Shown: one piece after another, positions 44,491-55,583 of the stretch
Position numbering within the stretch: position 1 is the stretch's first letter
Layout of the letters: each line of letters begins with the position of its first letter
Source: Roseateles sp.
GTDB lineage: Bacteria; Pseudomonadota; Gammaproteobacteria; Burkholderiales; Burkholderiaceae_C
Direction of reading: 5' to 3'
DNA length: 64,000 nucleotides
Assembly (NCBI GenBank): GCA_016790285.1
Contig: JAEUPJ010000041.1
Location: 62,001-126,000, forward strand
The notes under the pieces: generated by a model
The model's database searches: none
Told to the model about the DNA's origin: nothing
Seen by the model: only the letters and a program-made list of their open reading frames with translations
Made by a program: the position numbers and the translations under genes

Positions 44491-46830
44491 ATGCGTATCA
44501 CCTGTGTCGGCGGCGGGCCCGCCGGCCTGTATTTCGCGCTGCTGATGAAGAAGGCCGACCCGGCACACCAGGTGCGTGTGCTGGAGCGCAACCGGGCGGG
44601 CGACACGTTTGGCTGGGGCGTGGTGCTGTCCGACCAGACGGTGGACGCCCTGCGCGCGGCCGACCCCGAGACGGCGGATGAGATCGCCGACGCGTTCAAC
44701 CACTGGGACGACATCGCCGTGCACATCGCTGGCCGGCGCATCGTCTCCGGCGGTCACGGCTTTTGCGGCATCGGCCGCAGGAAGCTGCTCAACATCCTGC
44801 AGTCACGCTGCGCCCAGCTCGGCGTGGAGCTGGTGTACGAGGCCGACGTGCCGGACGACGCCGGCCTCGAGGCCGACCTCATCATCGCGGCCGACGGCCT
44901 GAACAGCCGCATCCGCCAGAAGTACGCCGCCACCTTCCAGCCCGACATCGACCTGCGCCGCTGCCGCTTCGTGTGGCTGGGCACCACGCGGCTGTTCGAC
45001 GCCTTCACCTTCGACTTCCAGCACACCGAATGGGGCTGGTTCCAGGCGCACGCCTACCGCTTCGACGCCACGCACTCCACCTTCATCGTGGAGGCGCCGG
45101 AAGACGTCTGGCGCGCCGCGGGCCTGGAGGCCATGAGCAAGGAGGAGGGCATCGCCTTTTGCGAGCGGCTCTTCGCCGGCGTGCTGCAGGGCCACCCGCT
45201 CATCTCCAATGCCGCTCACCTGCGCGGCTCGGCGCAGTGGATCCGCTTCCCGCGCGTGGTCTGCAGGACCTGGGTGCACCGCCGCGCCGAGGACGGCGTG
45301 CCCGTCGTGCTGATGGGCGACGCGGCCCACACGGCGCACTTCTCCATCGGCTCGGGCAGCAAGCTGGCGTTGGAAGACGCCATTGCGCTGGCCCGCGACA
45401 TCCAGGCGCAGGGCGAGCTGGGCGCGGCGCTTGCGGCCTACGAGGCCAGCCGCAGCGTCGAGGTGCTGCGCATCCAGAATGCGGCGCGCAACTCCACCGA
45501 GTGGTTCGAGAACGTGGAGCGCCACGCGCGCCTGGCGCCCGAGCAGTTCGCCTACTCGCTGCTGACGCGCTCGCAGCGCATCTCGCACGAGAACCTGCGT
45601 CTGCGCGACCCGGCCTACGTGGGCGAATTCGAACGCTGGCTGGCGGCGCAGTCGGGGGTGGACGCCACCGTGCCGCCCATGTTCACGCCGCTGAAGCTGC
45701 GCGGGCTGACGCTGAAGAACCGGGTCGTCGTCTCGCCCATGGCCCAGTACCGCTGCCTGGACGGCCTGCCGGGCGACTACCACCTCGCCCACCTCGGCGC
45801 GCGCGCGCTGGGCGGTGCGGGCCTCGTGTTCGCCGAGATGACCTGCGTCTCGCCGGACGCGCGCATCACGCCAGGCTGCCCGGGCCTGTGGACCGAGGAG
45901 CAGGGCCGCGCGTGGCGGCGCATCGTCGACTTCGTGCACACGCACAGCAGCGCACGCATCGCGCTGCAGCTCGGCCACGCCGGCGCCAAGGGCTCGACCT
46001 GCGTGCCCTGGGCCGGAGGTGACGACCAGCCGCTGCCGCACGGCAACTGGCCGCTGATCTCGGCCTCTCCCCAGCAGTTCCTGCCCGGCGTGAGCGCGCT
46101 CAGCCGCGCCATGACGCGGAAGGACATGGACCGCGTGCGCGACGACTTCGTCGCCGCCACCCGGCGCGCGGCCGAGGCGGGCTTCGACTGGCTGGAGCTG
46201 CACTGTGCGCATGGCTACCTGCTCAGCAGTTTCATCTCGCCGCTGACCAACCAGCGGCGTGACGACTATGGCGGCTCGCTCGACAACCGCCTGCGCTACC
46301 CGCTGGAGGTGTTCGCCGCGATGCGGGCTGCCTGGCCCGAGAGCCGGCCGATGTCGGTGCGCATCTCCGCCCACGACTGGGTGCCGGGTGGCACCACGCC
46401 GGAAGACGCCGTGCAGATCGCCGCCGCCTTCCAGGCCGCCGGGGCCGACCTCATCGACGTGTCCTCCGGCCAGGTCAGCAAGGCCCAGAAGCCCGTTTAT
46501 GGCCGCATGTGGCAGACGCCCTTCGCCGAGAGCATCCGCAACCGCGTGGGCATCGCGACGATGGCCGTGGGCGCGATCTCCGAGGCCGACCACGTCAACA
46601 GCATCATCGCGGCGGGCCGGGCCGACCTCTGCGCCATCGCCCGCCCGCACCTGGCCAACCCGGCCTGGACGCTGACCGAGGCCGCGCGCATCGGCTATGC
46701 CGGCCCCATCGGCCTGGACTGGCCGGCGCCCTACCTGTCGGGCAAGGCGCCGCTGGAGCGCGAGTTCGAACGCCAGCGCGCCGGCCAGGTGGCCGCGGCC
46801 GAGCAGGCCAACAAGGCCCTGGGAGTGTGA
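44491..46830 (+). CDS. abmA: 2-Aminobenzoyl-CoA monooxygenase/reductase (fused flavoprotein)
   Basis: A 779-residue fusion. Residues about 1-390 are an FAD aromatic hydroxylase of the salicylyl-CoA 5-hydroxylase type ([39 protein letters not shown]). Residues about 395-779 are an Old Yellow Enzyme-type NADH:flavin oxidoreductase ([45 protein letters not shown]). This fusion is the hallmark of the Azoarcus evansii enzyme, which hydroxylates 2-aminobenzoyl-CoA at C5 and then reduces the ring without cleaving it. The companion genes (ligase, acyl-CoA dehydrogenase, hydratase, SDR, transporter) fit that pathway. The same fusion is also annotated as salicylyl-CoA 5-hydroxylase, so salicylate is the main alternative substrate. 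Confidence 0.88.
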   Translation: MRITCVGGGPAGLYFALLMKKADPAHQVRVLERNRAGDTFGWGVVLSDQTVDALRAADPETADEIADAFNHWDDIAVHIAGRRIVSGGHGFCGIGRRKLLNILQSRCAQLGVELVYEADVPDDAGLEADLIIAADGLNSRIRQKYAATFQPDIDLRRCRFVWLGTTRLFDAFTFDFQHTEWGWFQAHAYRFDATHSTFIVEAPEDVWRAAGLEAMSKEEGIAFCERLFAGVLQGHPLISNAAHLRGSAQWIRFPRVVCRTWVHRRAEDGVPVVLMGDAAHTAHFSIGSGSKLALEDAIALARDIQAQGELGAALAAYEASRSVEVLRIQNAARNSTEWFENVERHARLAPEQFAYSLLTRSQRISHENLRLRDPAYVGEFERWLAAQSGVDATVPPMFTPLKLRGLTLKNRVVVSPMAQYRCLDGLPGDYHLAHLGARALGGAGLVFAEMTCVSPDARITPGCPGLWTEEQGRAWRRIVDFVHTHSSARIALQLGHAGAKGSTCVPWAGGDDQPLPHGNWPLISASPQQFLPGVSALSRAMTRKDMDRVRDDFVAATRRAAEAGFDWLELHCAHGYLLSSFISPLTNQRRDDYGGSLDNRLRYPLEVFAAMRAAWPESRPMSVRISAHDWVPGGTTPEDAVQIAAAFQAAGADLIDVSSGQVSKAQKPVYGRMWQTPFAESIRNRVGIATMAVGAISEADHVNSIIAAGRADLCAIARPHLANPAWTLTEAARIGYAGPIGLDWPAPYLSGKAPLEREFERQRAGQVAAAEQANKALGV

Positions 46831-46832
46831 CG

Positions 46833-47564
46833 ATGCGGCATGCGGTGGTGACCGGAGGGGGCAGCGGCATCGGCGCCGCGGTGGCACGACGGCTGCTGGC
46901 CGAGGGCCTGCGCGTGACGCTGATGGGCCGGCATGCGCAGCGCCTGGCCGCGCAGCAGGCCGCGCTCGGCGGCTGCGGCATCCAGGTCTGCGATGTGGCC
47001 GACGAGGCCAGCGTCGCCGCGGCCTTCGCGGCCGTGGGCGACGTGGACGTCCTCGTCAACAACGCCGGGCAGGTCGAGACTGCGCCGCTGCACAAGACCT
47101 CGCGCGAGGTCTGGCAGCGCCTGCTGGACGTCAACCTCACCGGCACCTTCCTGTGCAGCCGTGCGGTGCTGCCAGGCATGCTCGCGCGCGGCCAGGGCCG
47201 CATCGTCAACGTGGCCAGCACGGCCGCGCTCAAGGGCTACGCCTACGTGGCGGCCTACTGCGCGGCCAAGCACGGCGTGCTGGGCCTGACGCGCGCACTG
47301 GCGCTGGAAGTGGCGGCCAAGGGTGTGACGGTGAACGCCGTCTGCCCGGGCTACACCGACACCGACATCGTCGCCAGCGCCATCGACACCATCGTCGCCA
47401 AGACCGGCCGCACCGCCGAGCAGGCGCGCGCCGAGCTCGCCCGCGCCAACCCGCAGGGCCGGCTCATCCAGCCTGACGAGGTGGCCGACACCGTCGCCTG
47501 GCTCGTGCAGGCCGGCGGCGTGAACGGCCAGGCCATCGCGGTCTGCGGCGGGGAGACGATGTGA
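46833..47564 (+). CDS. SDR family oxidoreductase, probable 3-hydroxyacyl-CoA dehydrogenase of the aminobenzoate pathway
   Basis: A 243-residue classical [20 protein letters not shown] Rossmann motif, [11 protein letters not shown], catalytic Ser in [22 protein letters not shown] with Tyr and Lys, and the [12 protein letters not shown] loop. It begins 2 bp after abmA and its stop overlaps the GTG start of the MarR gene, so it is firmly in the operon. It probably oxidises the hydroxyacyl-CoA formed after hydration of the dearomatised ring. Confidence 0.87.
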   Translation: MRHAVVTGGGSGIGAAVARRLLAEGLRVTLMGRHAQRLAAQQAALGGCGIQVCDVADEASVAAAFAAVGDVDVLVNNAGQVETAPLHKTSREVWQRLLDVNLTGTFLCSRAVLPGMLARGQGRIVNVASTAALKGYAYVAAYCAAKHGVLGLTRALALEVAAKGVTVNAVCPGYTDTDIVASAIDTIVAKTGRTAEQARAELARANPQGRLIQPDEVADTVAWLVQAGGVNGQAIAVCGGETM

Positions 47565-48034
47565 CCGACCTTGACCTCGAAACCCGCCTGTCCGACGACG
47601 ACCACCAGGCGCTCAAGCTCTGGCTGCGCCTGCTGTCGTGCACCACGCGCGTGGAAGACCACATCCGCCAGCGGTTGCGCCAGGAGTTCGGCACCACGCT
47701 GCCGCGCTTCGACCTGCTCGCGCAGCTCGAGCGCCACCCCGACGGTCTGACCATGCGCGAGCTCTCCAAGCGGTTGATGGTGACCGGCGGCAACGTGACG
47801 GGCATCACCGACCAGCTCGAGGCCGAAGGCCTGGTGCAGCGCGAGACCCGCGCCGAGGACCGCCGCAGCTTCATCGTCAGGCTCACGCCGCAGGGCCGCC
47901 GGCAGTTCAAGCGCATGGCGGCCACGCACGAGGGCTGGATCGTCGAACTCTTCGCCGGCTGGACGCCCGCGCAGAAGACGCAGGTGCACGACCTGCTGGC
48001 CCTGCTCAAGACGCACCTCAAGGACAGCACATGA
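47561..48034 (+). CDS. MarR family transcriptional regulator
   Basis: A 157-residue winged-helix protein ([20 protein letters not shown] as HTH, then the wing [17 protein letters not shown]). MarR proteins of aromatic-CoA pathways bind the CoA thioester and release DNA; that would make 2-aminobenzoyl-CoA the signal here (inference). It starts with GTG overlapping the SDR stop (GTGA) and ends overlapping the hydratase start (ATGA). The regulator lies inside the operon it probably controls, giving autoregulation through the promoter at 44441. Confidence 0.88.
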   Translation: MTDLDLETRLSDDDHQALKLWLRLLSCTTRVEDHIRQRLRQEFGTTLPRFDLLAQLERHPDGLTMRELSKRLMVTGGNVTGITDQLEAEGLVQRETRAEDRRSFIVRLTPQGRRQFKRMAATHEGWIVELFAGWTPAQKTQVHDLLALLKTHLKDST

Positions 48035-48870
48035 CGCCCCACCTGGCCGCCGGCAACCAGCACAGCCTCGCCGGCTACACCCCGCAGCATTTCGGCTGGC
48101 ATCAGCAAGGCGCCGTCGGCGTCATCACGCTGAACCGGCCCGAGCGCAAGAACCCGCTCACCTTCGACTCCTACGCCGAGCTGCGCGATCTCTTTCGCCG
48201 CCTGGCCTATGTGGACGAGGTGCGCGCCGTTGTCGTGCAGGGCGCGGGCGGCAACTTCTGCTCGGGCGGCGACGTGCACGAGATCATCGGCCCGCTCACC
48301 GGCATGGCCATGCCCGACCTGCTGGCCTTCACGCGCATGACGGGTGACCTCGTCAAGGCCATGCGGGCCTGCCCGCAGCCGGTCTTCGCCGCCATCGACG
48401 GCGTGTGTGCCGGCGCCGGCGCCATCCTGGCCATGGCGTCGGATTTGCGCGTGGGCACGTCGCGCAGCAAGACGGCCTTCCTCTTCACCCGCGTGGGCCT
48501 GGCGGGCTGCGACATGGGCGCCTGCGCCATGCTGCCGCGCATCGTCGGCCAGGGGCGGGCGGCCGAGCTGCTCTACAGCGGCCGCAGCCTCGGTGGCGAC
48601 GAGGCGCTGGCCTGGGGCTTCCTGAACCGCCTGGTGGCGCCCGAGCAGCTGCTCGACGAGACCCTGGCCTGGGCCGGCGAGATCGCTGCCGGGCCCGGTT
48701 TCGGCCACGCGATGACCAAGCGCATGCTGCACCAGGAGTGGGCCATGGGTGTGGACGAGGCCATCGAGTCCGAAGCCCAGGCCCAGGCCATCTGCATGAT
48801 GACCAAGGACTTCCATCGCGCCTACGAGGCCTTCGTCGCCAAGCAGAAGCCGGCGTTCCGGGGGGACTGA
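48031..48870 (+). CDS. Enoyl-CoA hydratase/isomerase family protein
   Basis: A 279-residue crotonase-fold protein with the oxyanion-hole segments [19 protein letters not shown] and [20 protein letters not shown]. At the usual catalytic Glu positions it reads [20 protein letters not shown], with Cys-Asp-Met instead of a glutamate-containing loop, so the chemistry may differ from a standard hydratase. It probably acts on the cyclic dienoyl-/enoyl-CoA intermediate of the pathway. It is linked by ATGA to the MarR gene and lies 1 bp before the acyl-CoA dehydrogenase. Confidence 0.86.
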   Translation: MTPHLAAGNQHSLAGYTPQHFGWHQQGAVGVITLNRPERKNPLTFDSYAELRDLFRRLAYVDEVRAVVVQGAGGNFCSGGDVHEIIGPLTGMAMPDLLAFTRMTGDLVKAMRACPQPVFAAIDGVCAGAGAILAMASDLRVGTSRSKTAFLFTRVGLAGCDMGACAMLPRIVGQGRAAELLYSGRSLGGDEALAWGFLNRLVAPEQLLDETLAWAGEIAAGPGFGHAMTKRMLHQEWAMGVDEAIESEAQAQAICMMTKDFHRAYEAFVAKQKPAFRGD

Positions 48871-48871
48871 C

Positions 48872-50029
<1,158 letters not shown>

Positions 50030-50036
50030 GGACGCC

Positions 50037-51641
50037 ATGCACCCTTCGGCCCACCTGGACACCTTCGCGAGAGACCATCTGCCGCCGCAGGACCAGTGGC
50101 CCGAACTCGTGTTCGAGGGGCCTGCGCTGCAGTTCGGCCCGCGGCTGAACGCCGCGACCGAGCTGCTGGACCGCTGGGTGGTGCAGGGCGACGGCGCTCG
50201 CCCCTGCGTGCAGGGCGCCGGCGTGCGCTGGACCTACGCGGAGCTGCAGACGCAGGCCAACCGCATCGCGCACGTGCTCGTCAGCGAGATGGGCGTGGTG
50301 CCCGGCAACCGCGTGCTGCTGCGCGGCGCCAACACGCCGCAGCTGGCGGCCTGCTGGTTCGCCGTCATCAAGGCCGGTGCCATTGCGGTGGCGACCATGC
50401 CGCTGCTGCGCGCAGGCGAGCTGGGCAAGGTCATCGACAAGGCGCAGGTCACGCACGCACTGTGCGACGCGGCCCTGGCCGACGAGCTCATGCAGGCCCA
50501 GGCCGCCCACGCCGTGCTGCGGCGCGTGTGCCTGTACCGCAGCGCCGCGCCCGACGGGCTGGAGGCGCTGGCGGCCCGGCACGGTGGCGACTTCACCAAC
50601 GTCGACACCGCCAGCGACGACTGCGCGCTGATCGCCTTCACCTCGGGCACCACCGGCCAGCCCAAGGGCACGATGCACTTCCACCGCGACCTGCTGGCCA
50701 TCTGCCGCTGCTGGCCGGTGCATTGCCTGCGCGCGGCGCCGGACGACGTCTTCATCGGCAGCCCGCCACTGGCATTCACCTTCGGCCTGGGCGGGTTGCT
50801 GCTGTTCCCGATGAGCGTGGGGGCGTCGGCCGTGCTGCTGGAAAAGGCCTCGCCCGAGTTGCTGCTCGCGGCCATCGACGAGCACCGGGCGACGGTGTGC
50901 TTCACCGCGCCCACCTCCTACCGCGCGATGGCGCCGCTGGTGGGCCAGCACGACCTGCGCGGGCTGCGCAAGTGTGTGAGTGCCGGCGAAGCCCTGCCCG
51001 CGGCCACGCGGTCGCTGTGGAAGCAGGCCAGCGGCCTGGAGCTCATCGACGGCATCGGCGCGACCGAGCTGCTGCACATCTTCATCTCCCACACCGAGGA
51101 CACCGCCCGGCCCGGCGCCACCGGCCGGCCCGTGCCGGGCTACCAAGCCTGCATCCTCGACGACGAAGGCCGGCCCTTGCCGCCGGGCCAGGTCGGCCGC
51201 CTTGCCGTGAAGGGCCCCACGGGCTGCCGTTACCTCGCGGATGATCGCCAGCGCCAGTACGTGCAGGGCGGCTGGAACCTGACGGGCGACGCCTACCTGT
51301 GCGATGCCGACGGCTACTTCGTCTACCAGGCTCGCACCGACGACATGATCATCTCCGGCGGCTACAACATCGCCGGCCCGGAGGTGGAGGCGGCGCTGCT
51401 GAGCCACCCGGCGGTGGCCGAGTGCGCCGTCATCGGCGTGCCCGACGACGAGCGGGGCCAGCTCGTCAAGGCCTTCGTCGTGCTGCGCGCCGGCCATGTG
51501 CCCGACGTGAAGGCCTTGCAGGAACATGCGAAGGCGACGATTGCGCCGTACAAATATCCTCGCGCCATCGAGTTCCGCGACAGCCTGCCCCGCACCGAGA
51601 CCGGCAAGCTGCAGCGGTTCAAGCTCAAGGACCCGACCTGA
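50037..51641 (+). CDS. abmG: 2-Aminobenzoate-CoA ligase (benzoate-CoA ligase family)
   Basis: A 534-residue AMP-forming acyl-CoA synthetase. Seen: the P-loop-like AFTSGTTGQPKGTMHFHRD, the adenine-binding IGATELLHIF, TGDAYLCDADGYFVYQARTD and the C-terminal Lys in RTETGKLQRFKL. The GMHFHRDLL-type sequence and length match benzoate/2-aminobenzoate-CoA ligases rather than fatty-acid ligases. It catalyses the first step of the pathway. GAGGAC lies just before the start. Choice of 2-aminobenzoate over benzoate or salicylate rests on the neighbouring abmA fusion. Confidence 0.88.
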   Translation: MHPSAHLDTFARDHLPPQDQWPELVFEGPALQFGPRLNAATELLDRWVVQGDGARPCVQGAGVRWTYAELQTQANRIAHVLVSEMGVVPGNRVLLRGANTPQLAACWFAVIKAGAIAVATMPLLRAGELGKVIDKAQVTHALCDAALADELMQAQAAHAVLRRVCLYRSAAPDGLEALAARHGGDFTNVDTASDDCALIAFTSGTTGQPKGTMHFHRDLLAICRCWPVHCLRAAPDDVFIGSPPLAFTFGLGGLLLFPMSVGASAVLLEKASPELLLAAIDEHRATVCFTAPTSYRAMAPLVGQHDLRGLRKCVSAGEALPAATRSLWKQASGLELIDGIGATELLHIFISHTEDTARPGATGRPVPGYQACILDDEGRPLPPGQVGRLAVKGPTGCRYLADDRQRQYVQGGWNLTGDAYLCDADGYFVYQARTDDMIISGGYNIAGPEVEAALLSHPAVAECAVIGVPDDERGQLVKAFVVLRAGHVPDVKALQEHAKATIAPYKYPRAIEFRDSLPRTETGKLQRFKLKDPT

Positions 51642-51665
51642 CCCCCTGACTGTGGAGACCACTGC

Positions 51666-52832
51666 ATGAAGACCACGCTCGCTGCCCTCGCCCTGGCCAC
51701 GTCGCTGCTGCCCGCGGCCCAGGCTGCCGACAAGCTCAAGGTTGGCTTCCTGAGCACCCTCTCCGGGCCTGGTGCGGGCCTGGGCGTGGACATCCGCGAC
51801 GGCTTCGCGCTGGGCCTCAAGCACAGCGGCGGCAAGCTCGGTGGCCTGCCGGTGGAGGTGGTGACGGCCGATGACCAGCAGAACCCCGAGGTGGCCAAGC
51901 AGAGCGCGGAGCGGCTGCTCAAGCGCGACAAGGTCGACTTCATGACCGGCATCGTGTTCTCCAACGTCATGCTGGCCGTGGGCCCGGCCGTGTTCGACGC
52001 CAAGGTGCCCTACATCAGCGCCAACGCCGGCCCCTCGCAGTACGCGGGCGAGCAGTGCAACCCGTACTTCTTCAACGTCGCCTGGCAGAACGACAACCTG
52101 CACGAGGCCGTCGGCAAGACCGTGACGGAGAAGGGCTTCAAGAAGCTCGTGCTGCTGGCGCCCAACTACCCGGCGGGCAAGGATGCGATGGCCGGTTTCA
52201 AGCGCTTCTACAAGGGCGCGGTGGTGGAGGAGATCTACACCAAGCTCGGCCAGCTCGACTACGCCGCCGAGCTCGCTCAGGCGCGCGCGGCCAAGCCCGA
52301 CGCGATGTACATCTTCCTGCCCGGCGGCATGGGCATCAACTTCATCAAGCAGTTCGTGGGGGCCGGCCTCTCCAAGGACGTGACGCTGTTCGGCCCGGGC
52401 TTCTCCGCCGACGAGGACGTCATCAAGGCGGTGGGTGAGCCGATGCTCGGCATGTTCAACAGCTCGCACTGGGCGCACGACATGGACAACCCCGCCAACA
52501 GGAAGTTCGTGGCCGACTTCGTCAAGGACTACGGCCGCCTGCCGTCGCTCTATGCCAGCCAGGGCTACGACGCGGCGCTGCTCATGAACGCGGCGGTGCG
52601 TGACGTGAAGGGCAAGGTGGAGGACAAGCCGGCGGTGCTGAAGGCGCTGAAGGCAGCGAGGTTCGAGTCGGTGCGGGGGGCGTTCCGGTTCAACCGCAAC
52701 CAGTACCCGGTGCAGGACTACTACCTGCGCGTCATCACGAAGGACGCGCAGGGGCGGGTGACGAACCGGACGCTCGGGAAGATCTTCACGCAGCATGAAG
52801 ATGCGTATGTGGCTTCGTGCAAGATGAGCTGA
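51666..52832 (+). CDS. ABC transporter substrate-binding protein (Liv/aromatic acid type)
   Basis: A 388-residue periplasmic binding protein with a Sec signal (MKTTLAALALATSLLPAAQA, cut before ADKLKVGF). It is a type I, two-lobed Peripla_BP_6 protein: FLSTLSGPGAGLGVDIRDGF, VTADDQQNPEVAKQSAERLL, YISANAGPSQYAGEQCNPYF. The family also contains binding proteins for benzoate-like acids, and the operon context suggests 2-aminobenzoate. A GGAGACC site precedes the start. A strong RNA hairpin follows the stop codon. Confidence 0.92.
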   Translation: MKTTLAALALATSLLPAAQAADKLKVGFLSTLSGPGAGLGVDIRDGFALGLKHSGGKLGGLPVEVVTADDQQNPEVAKQSAERLLKRDKVDFMTGIVFSNVMLAVGPAVFDAKVPYISANAGPSQYAGEQCNPYFFNVAWQNDNLHEAVGKTVTEKGFKKLVLLAPNYPAGKDAMAGFKRFYKGAVVEEIYTKLGQLDYAAELAQARAAKPDAMYIFLPGGMGINFIKQFVGAGLSKDVTLFGPGFSADEDVIKAVGEPMLGMFNSSHWAHDMDNPANRKFVADFVKDYGRLPSLYASQGYDAALLMNAAVRDVKGKVEDKPAVLKALKAARFESVRGAFRFNRNQYPVQDYYLRVITKDAQGRVTNRTLGKIFTQHEDAYVASCKMS

Positions 52833-52872
52833 AAGCGGCGCGTGATGCTTTTGCGGGGAGCTTCATGCTTCA

Positions 52873-52909
52873 GTGCATCGTGCCGGGGCGAACTCCCGGC
52901 GCGGTGCAC
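52873..52909 (+). other. Strong intercistronic hairpin after the binding-protein gene
   Basis: Arms 52873-52887 and 52895-52909 pair over 15 positions (13 Watson-Crick and two G-U) around a 7-nt loop. There is no U-tract. Its position between a binding protein and its permeases is typical of hairpins that give the binding protein more stable mRNA than the membrane components. Confidence 0.7.
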
Positions 52910-52974
52910 CGAGCCGAAGGACTCCCGGCAAGAACATCCGAACTCGACACCCCGCGCAAAGAGGTCTTCCGCTG

Positions 52975-53895
52975 ATGGACTGGATCCTCCTCACCGAGCA
53001 GGCCCTCAACGGCCTGCAATTCGGCCTGATGCTCTTCCTGCTCGCCGCCGGCCTCACCCTCGTGTTCGGCATCATGGACATGATCAACCTCGCCCATGGC
53101 TCGCTGTACATGGTCGGCGCCTACCTGGCTGCCGCCACGGCAGCGGCGACGGGGTCCTTCGGCCTGGCGGTGCTGGCCGCCCTGGTGGGCACGGCCGTGC
53201 TCGGCATGGCGCTGGAGGTCGCGCTGCTGCGGCGGCTGTATGCGCGCGACCACCTCAGCCAGGTGCTCGCCACCTTCGCCCTGATCCTGATGCTCAATGA
53301 AGGCGTTCGCATCGTCTGGGGCGACCAGCCGCTGATGCTCAGCCCGCCCGCAGCGCTGGCGGGCCCGGTGGAGCTGCTGCCGGGCCTGCACTACCCGGCC
53401 TACCGGCTGCTCATCATCGGCGTGGGCGCGGGCGTGGCCGGCGCGCTGTGGCTGCTTGTCACGCGCACGCGCTACGGCGCCTGGGTGCGCGCCGGTGCCT
53501 CCAACCGCGCGATGGCCACGGCCATGGGGGTCGACATCCGCAGGCTGTTCACCGCCGTGTTCGGGCTGGGCGCGGCGCTGTGCGCACTGGCCGGAGCGCT
53601 GCTCGGGCCGCTTCTGGCGGTGCAGGTGGGCATGGGCGAGAGCATCCTCATCCTGGCCTTCGTCGTCATCGTCGTGGGCGGCATCGGCTCGGTGCGCGGG
53701 GCGCTGGTCGGCTCACTGCTCGTGGGCATGGTCGACACCGCCAGCCGCACCCTGCTGCCGGCCGTGCTGCGGCAGCTGACCTCGCCCGAGGTGGCGGCCA
53801 ACCTCGGCCCGGCGCTCGCCTCCATCCTCATCTACGTGCTGATGGCCGCCATCCTCTTCTGGAAGCCTCGCGGCCTCTTCCCCGCCCATGGCTGA
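52975..53895 (+). CDS. livH: Branched-chain amino acid-type ABC transporter permease, LivH family
   Basis: A 306-residue inner-membrane permease with about eight helices and the LivH signatures QFGLMLFLLAAGLTLVFG and MDMINLAHGSLYMVGAY. It also has the EAA-like loop MATAMGVDIRRLFTAVFG and VIVVGGIGSVRGALVGSLLV. Start at 52975 with AAGAGG upstream. It overlaps livM by 8 bp. Together with livM, livG and livF it forms the importer for the aromatic acid bound by the preceding protein. Confidence 0.92.
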   Translation: MDWILLTEQALNGLQFGLMLFLLAAGLTLVFGIMDMINLAHGSLYMVGAYLAAATAAATGSFGLAVLAALVGTAVLGMALEVALLRRLYARDHLSQVLATFALILMLNEGVRIVWGDQPLMLSPPAALAGPVELLPGLHYPAYRLLIIGVGAGVAGALWLLVTRTRYGAWVRAGASNRAMATAMGVDIRRLFTAVFGLGAALCALAGALLGPLLAVQVGMGESILILAFVVIVVGGIGSVRGALVGSLLVGMVDTASRTLLPAVLRQLTSPEVAANLGPALASILIYVLMAAILFWKPRGLFPAHG

Positions 53896-54838
53896 AGCGC
53901 GTACCCTGCATCACCGCGGCCTGGGCCTGTGGGCCTGGCCGCTGCTGGCCCTTCTGGCGGCGCTGCCGCCCGTGTTGCAGGCCCTGGGCCTGGAGTTCTA
54001 CACGGTGGTGGCCATCCGCGTGCTCATCTTCGCCATCGCGGCGTCGAGCCTGAACCTCATCCTGGGCTTTGGCGGCCTCGTGAGTTTCGGGCACGCGGCC
54101 TACGTGGGCCTGGGGGCCTACACGGTGGGCGTGCTGATGGACGCGGGCGTCACGTCCGCCTGGGTCGCGTGGCCCGTGGCTTGCCTGGTCAGTGCGGCCG
54201 CGGCGGCCCTCATCGGCGCCATCAGCCTGCGCACGCGGGGCGTGTACTTCATCATGATCACGCTGGCCTTCGCGCAGATGTTCTATTTCCTGGCGGTCTC
54301 GCTGAAGGCCTATGGCGGCGACGACGGCCTGCCGCTGCCCCAGCGCTCGGTGCTGGGCGGCGGGCTGGACCTGAAGGACGACGCGACTTTCTACTGGGTG
54401 GCGCTCGCGTTGTGCGCCGCGGTCATGGCCGCGCTGCAACGGCTCGTGAACTCGCCGTTCGGCTGGCTGCTGCAGGGCGCGCGCGAGAACGAGGTCCGCG
54501 TGGCCGCCGCGGGCGGGCGGGTGTTCGCGGTGCGCTGGCAGGCATTCGTGTTGGCGGGCGCGCTGGCCGGCCTGGCGGGGGCGATGCTGGCCAACCTCAA
54601 CGGCCTCGTGTCGCCCCACCTGATGCACTGGTCGCAGTCCGGGCAGCTGATGGTCATGGTCATCATTGGCGGCGCCGGGGCGCTGTGGGGCGGGCCGCTC
54701 GGCGCGGCGGCGCTGCTGCTGCTGGAAGAGCTGCTGTCGGGCTACACGCTGCACTGGCAGCTGGGGCTGGGGGCGCTGTTGCTGGGCGTGGTGCTGTACG
54801 CGCCACGCGGGCTGGCCGGGGTGTGGCGCCGTGCTTGA
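53888..54838 (+). CDS. livM: Branched-chain amino acid-type ABC transporter permease, LivM family
   Basis: A 316-residue permease with LivM features: AASSLNLILGFGGLVSFGHA, LRTRGVYFIMITLAFAQM and VIIGGAGALWGGPLGAAALL. It overlaps livH (ATGGCTGA, 8 bp) and livG (8 bp), so translation of the three is probably coupled. Confidence 0.92.
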   Translation: MAEARTLHHRGLGLWAWPLLALLAALPPVLQALGLEFYTVVAIRVLIFAIAASSLNLILGFGGLVSFGHAAYVGLGAYTVGVLMDAGVTSAWVAWPVACLVSAAAAALIGAISLRTRGVYFIMITLAFAQMFYFLAVSLKAYGGDDGLPLPQRSVLGGGLDLKDDATFYWVALALCAAVMAALQRLVNSPFGWLLQGARENEVRVAAAGGRVFAVRWQAFVLAGALAGLAGAMLANLNGLVSPHLMHWSQSGQLMVMVIIGGAGALWGGPLGAAALLLLEELLSGYTLHWQLGLGALLLGVVLYAPRGLAGVWRRA

Positions 54839-55583
54839 GGTGCAGGGCCTCGTCAAACGCTTCGGTGCGCTGGCAGCCACCGACGGCGCGAGCTTTCGCG
54901 TCGCGCCGGGCGAGCTGCACGCGCTCATCGGCCCCAACGGCGCGGGCAAGACCACGCTCATCCACCAGATCTCCGGCGCCCTCGCGCCCGACGCCGGCCA
55001 CATCCGCTTCGACGGCCACGACGTCACCCGCCACGGCATGGCGCGCCGCGTGCAGGCGGGGCTGGTGCGCAGCTACCAGATCACGAGCCTGTTCCGGCCC
55101 TGCAGCGTGCGCGACAACCTCGTGCTGGCCGTGCTGGCACGGCGCGAGGCGGCGCCCTCCTGGTGGCGCCCCGCCCGGGCGGACGCCGCCGCGCACGCCG
55201 AGGCCGATGCGATGCTCGCGCGCGTGGGCCTGGGCGGGCAGGGCGGTCGCGTGGCGGGCGAGCTGGCCCACGGCGAGCAGCGCCAGCTGGAGGTGGCCCT
55301 CGCCCTGGCCGCGCGGCCTCGCCTGCTGCTGCTGGACGAGCCCCTGGCCGGCATGGGCCCGGACGAGTCGGTGCGCATGGTGGCGCTGCTGCAGGCGCTC
55401 AAGGCCGAGGGCCTGACGCTGCTGCTGGTGGAGCACGACATGGACGCTGTCTTTCGCCTGGCCGACCGCATCTCCACGCTGGTGGCCGGACGCGTGATCG
55501 CGAGCGACGCGCCCGACGTCATTCGCGAGCACCCCGAGGTGCGCCGCGCCTACCTGGGCGACGAGCTGGAGGCGCTGCCGTGA
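54831..55583 (+). CDS. livG: ABC transporter ATP-binding protein, LivG family
   Basis: A 250-residue ATPase with Walker A LIGPNGAGKTTLIHQ, the Q-loop region SYQITSLFRP, signature ELAHGEQRQLEVALAL, Walker B RLLLLDEPLAGM and the H-loop VEHDMDAVF. The signature begins AHGEQ instead of LSGGQ, as is common in LivG-type proteins. The start is a GTG at 54831 inside the end of livM. Confidence 0.92.
   Translation: MLEVQGLVKRFGALAATDGASFRVAPGELHALIGPNGAGKTTLIHQISGALAPDAGHIRFDGHDVTRHGMARRVQAGLVRSYQITSLFRPCSVRDNLVLAVLARREAAPSWWRPARADAAAHAEADAMLARVGLGGQGGRVAGELAHGEQRQLEVALALAARPRLLLLDEPLAGMGPDESVRMVALLQALKAEGLTLLLVEHDMDAVFRLADRISTLVAGRVIASDAPDVIREHPEVRRAYLGDELEALP

Noticed and set aside
44491-46830. Frameshift or chimera artefact in the two-domain flavoprotein
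   Set aside because: The monooxygenase plus Old Yellow Enzyme fusion is a known natural architecture and the neighbouring genes fit its pathway.
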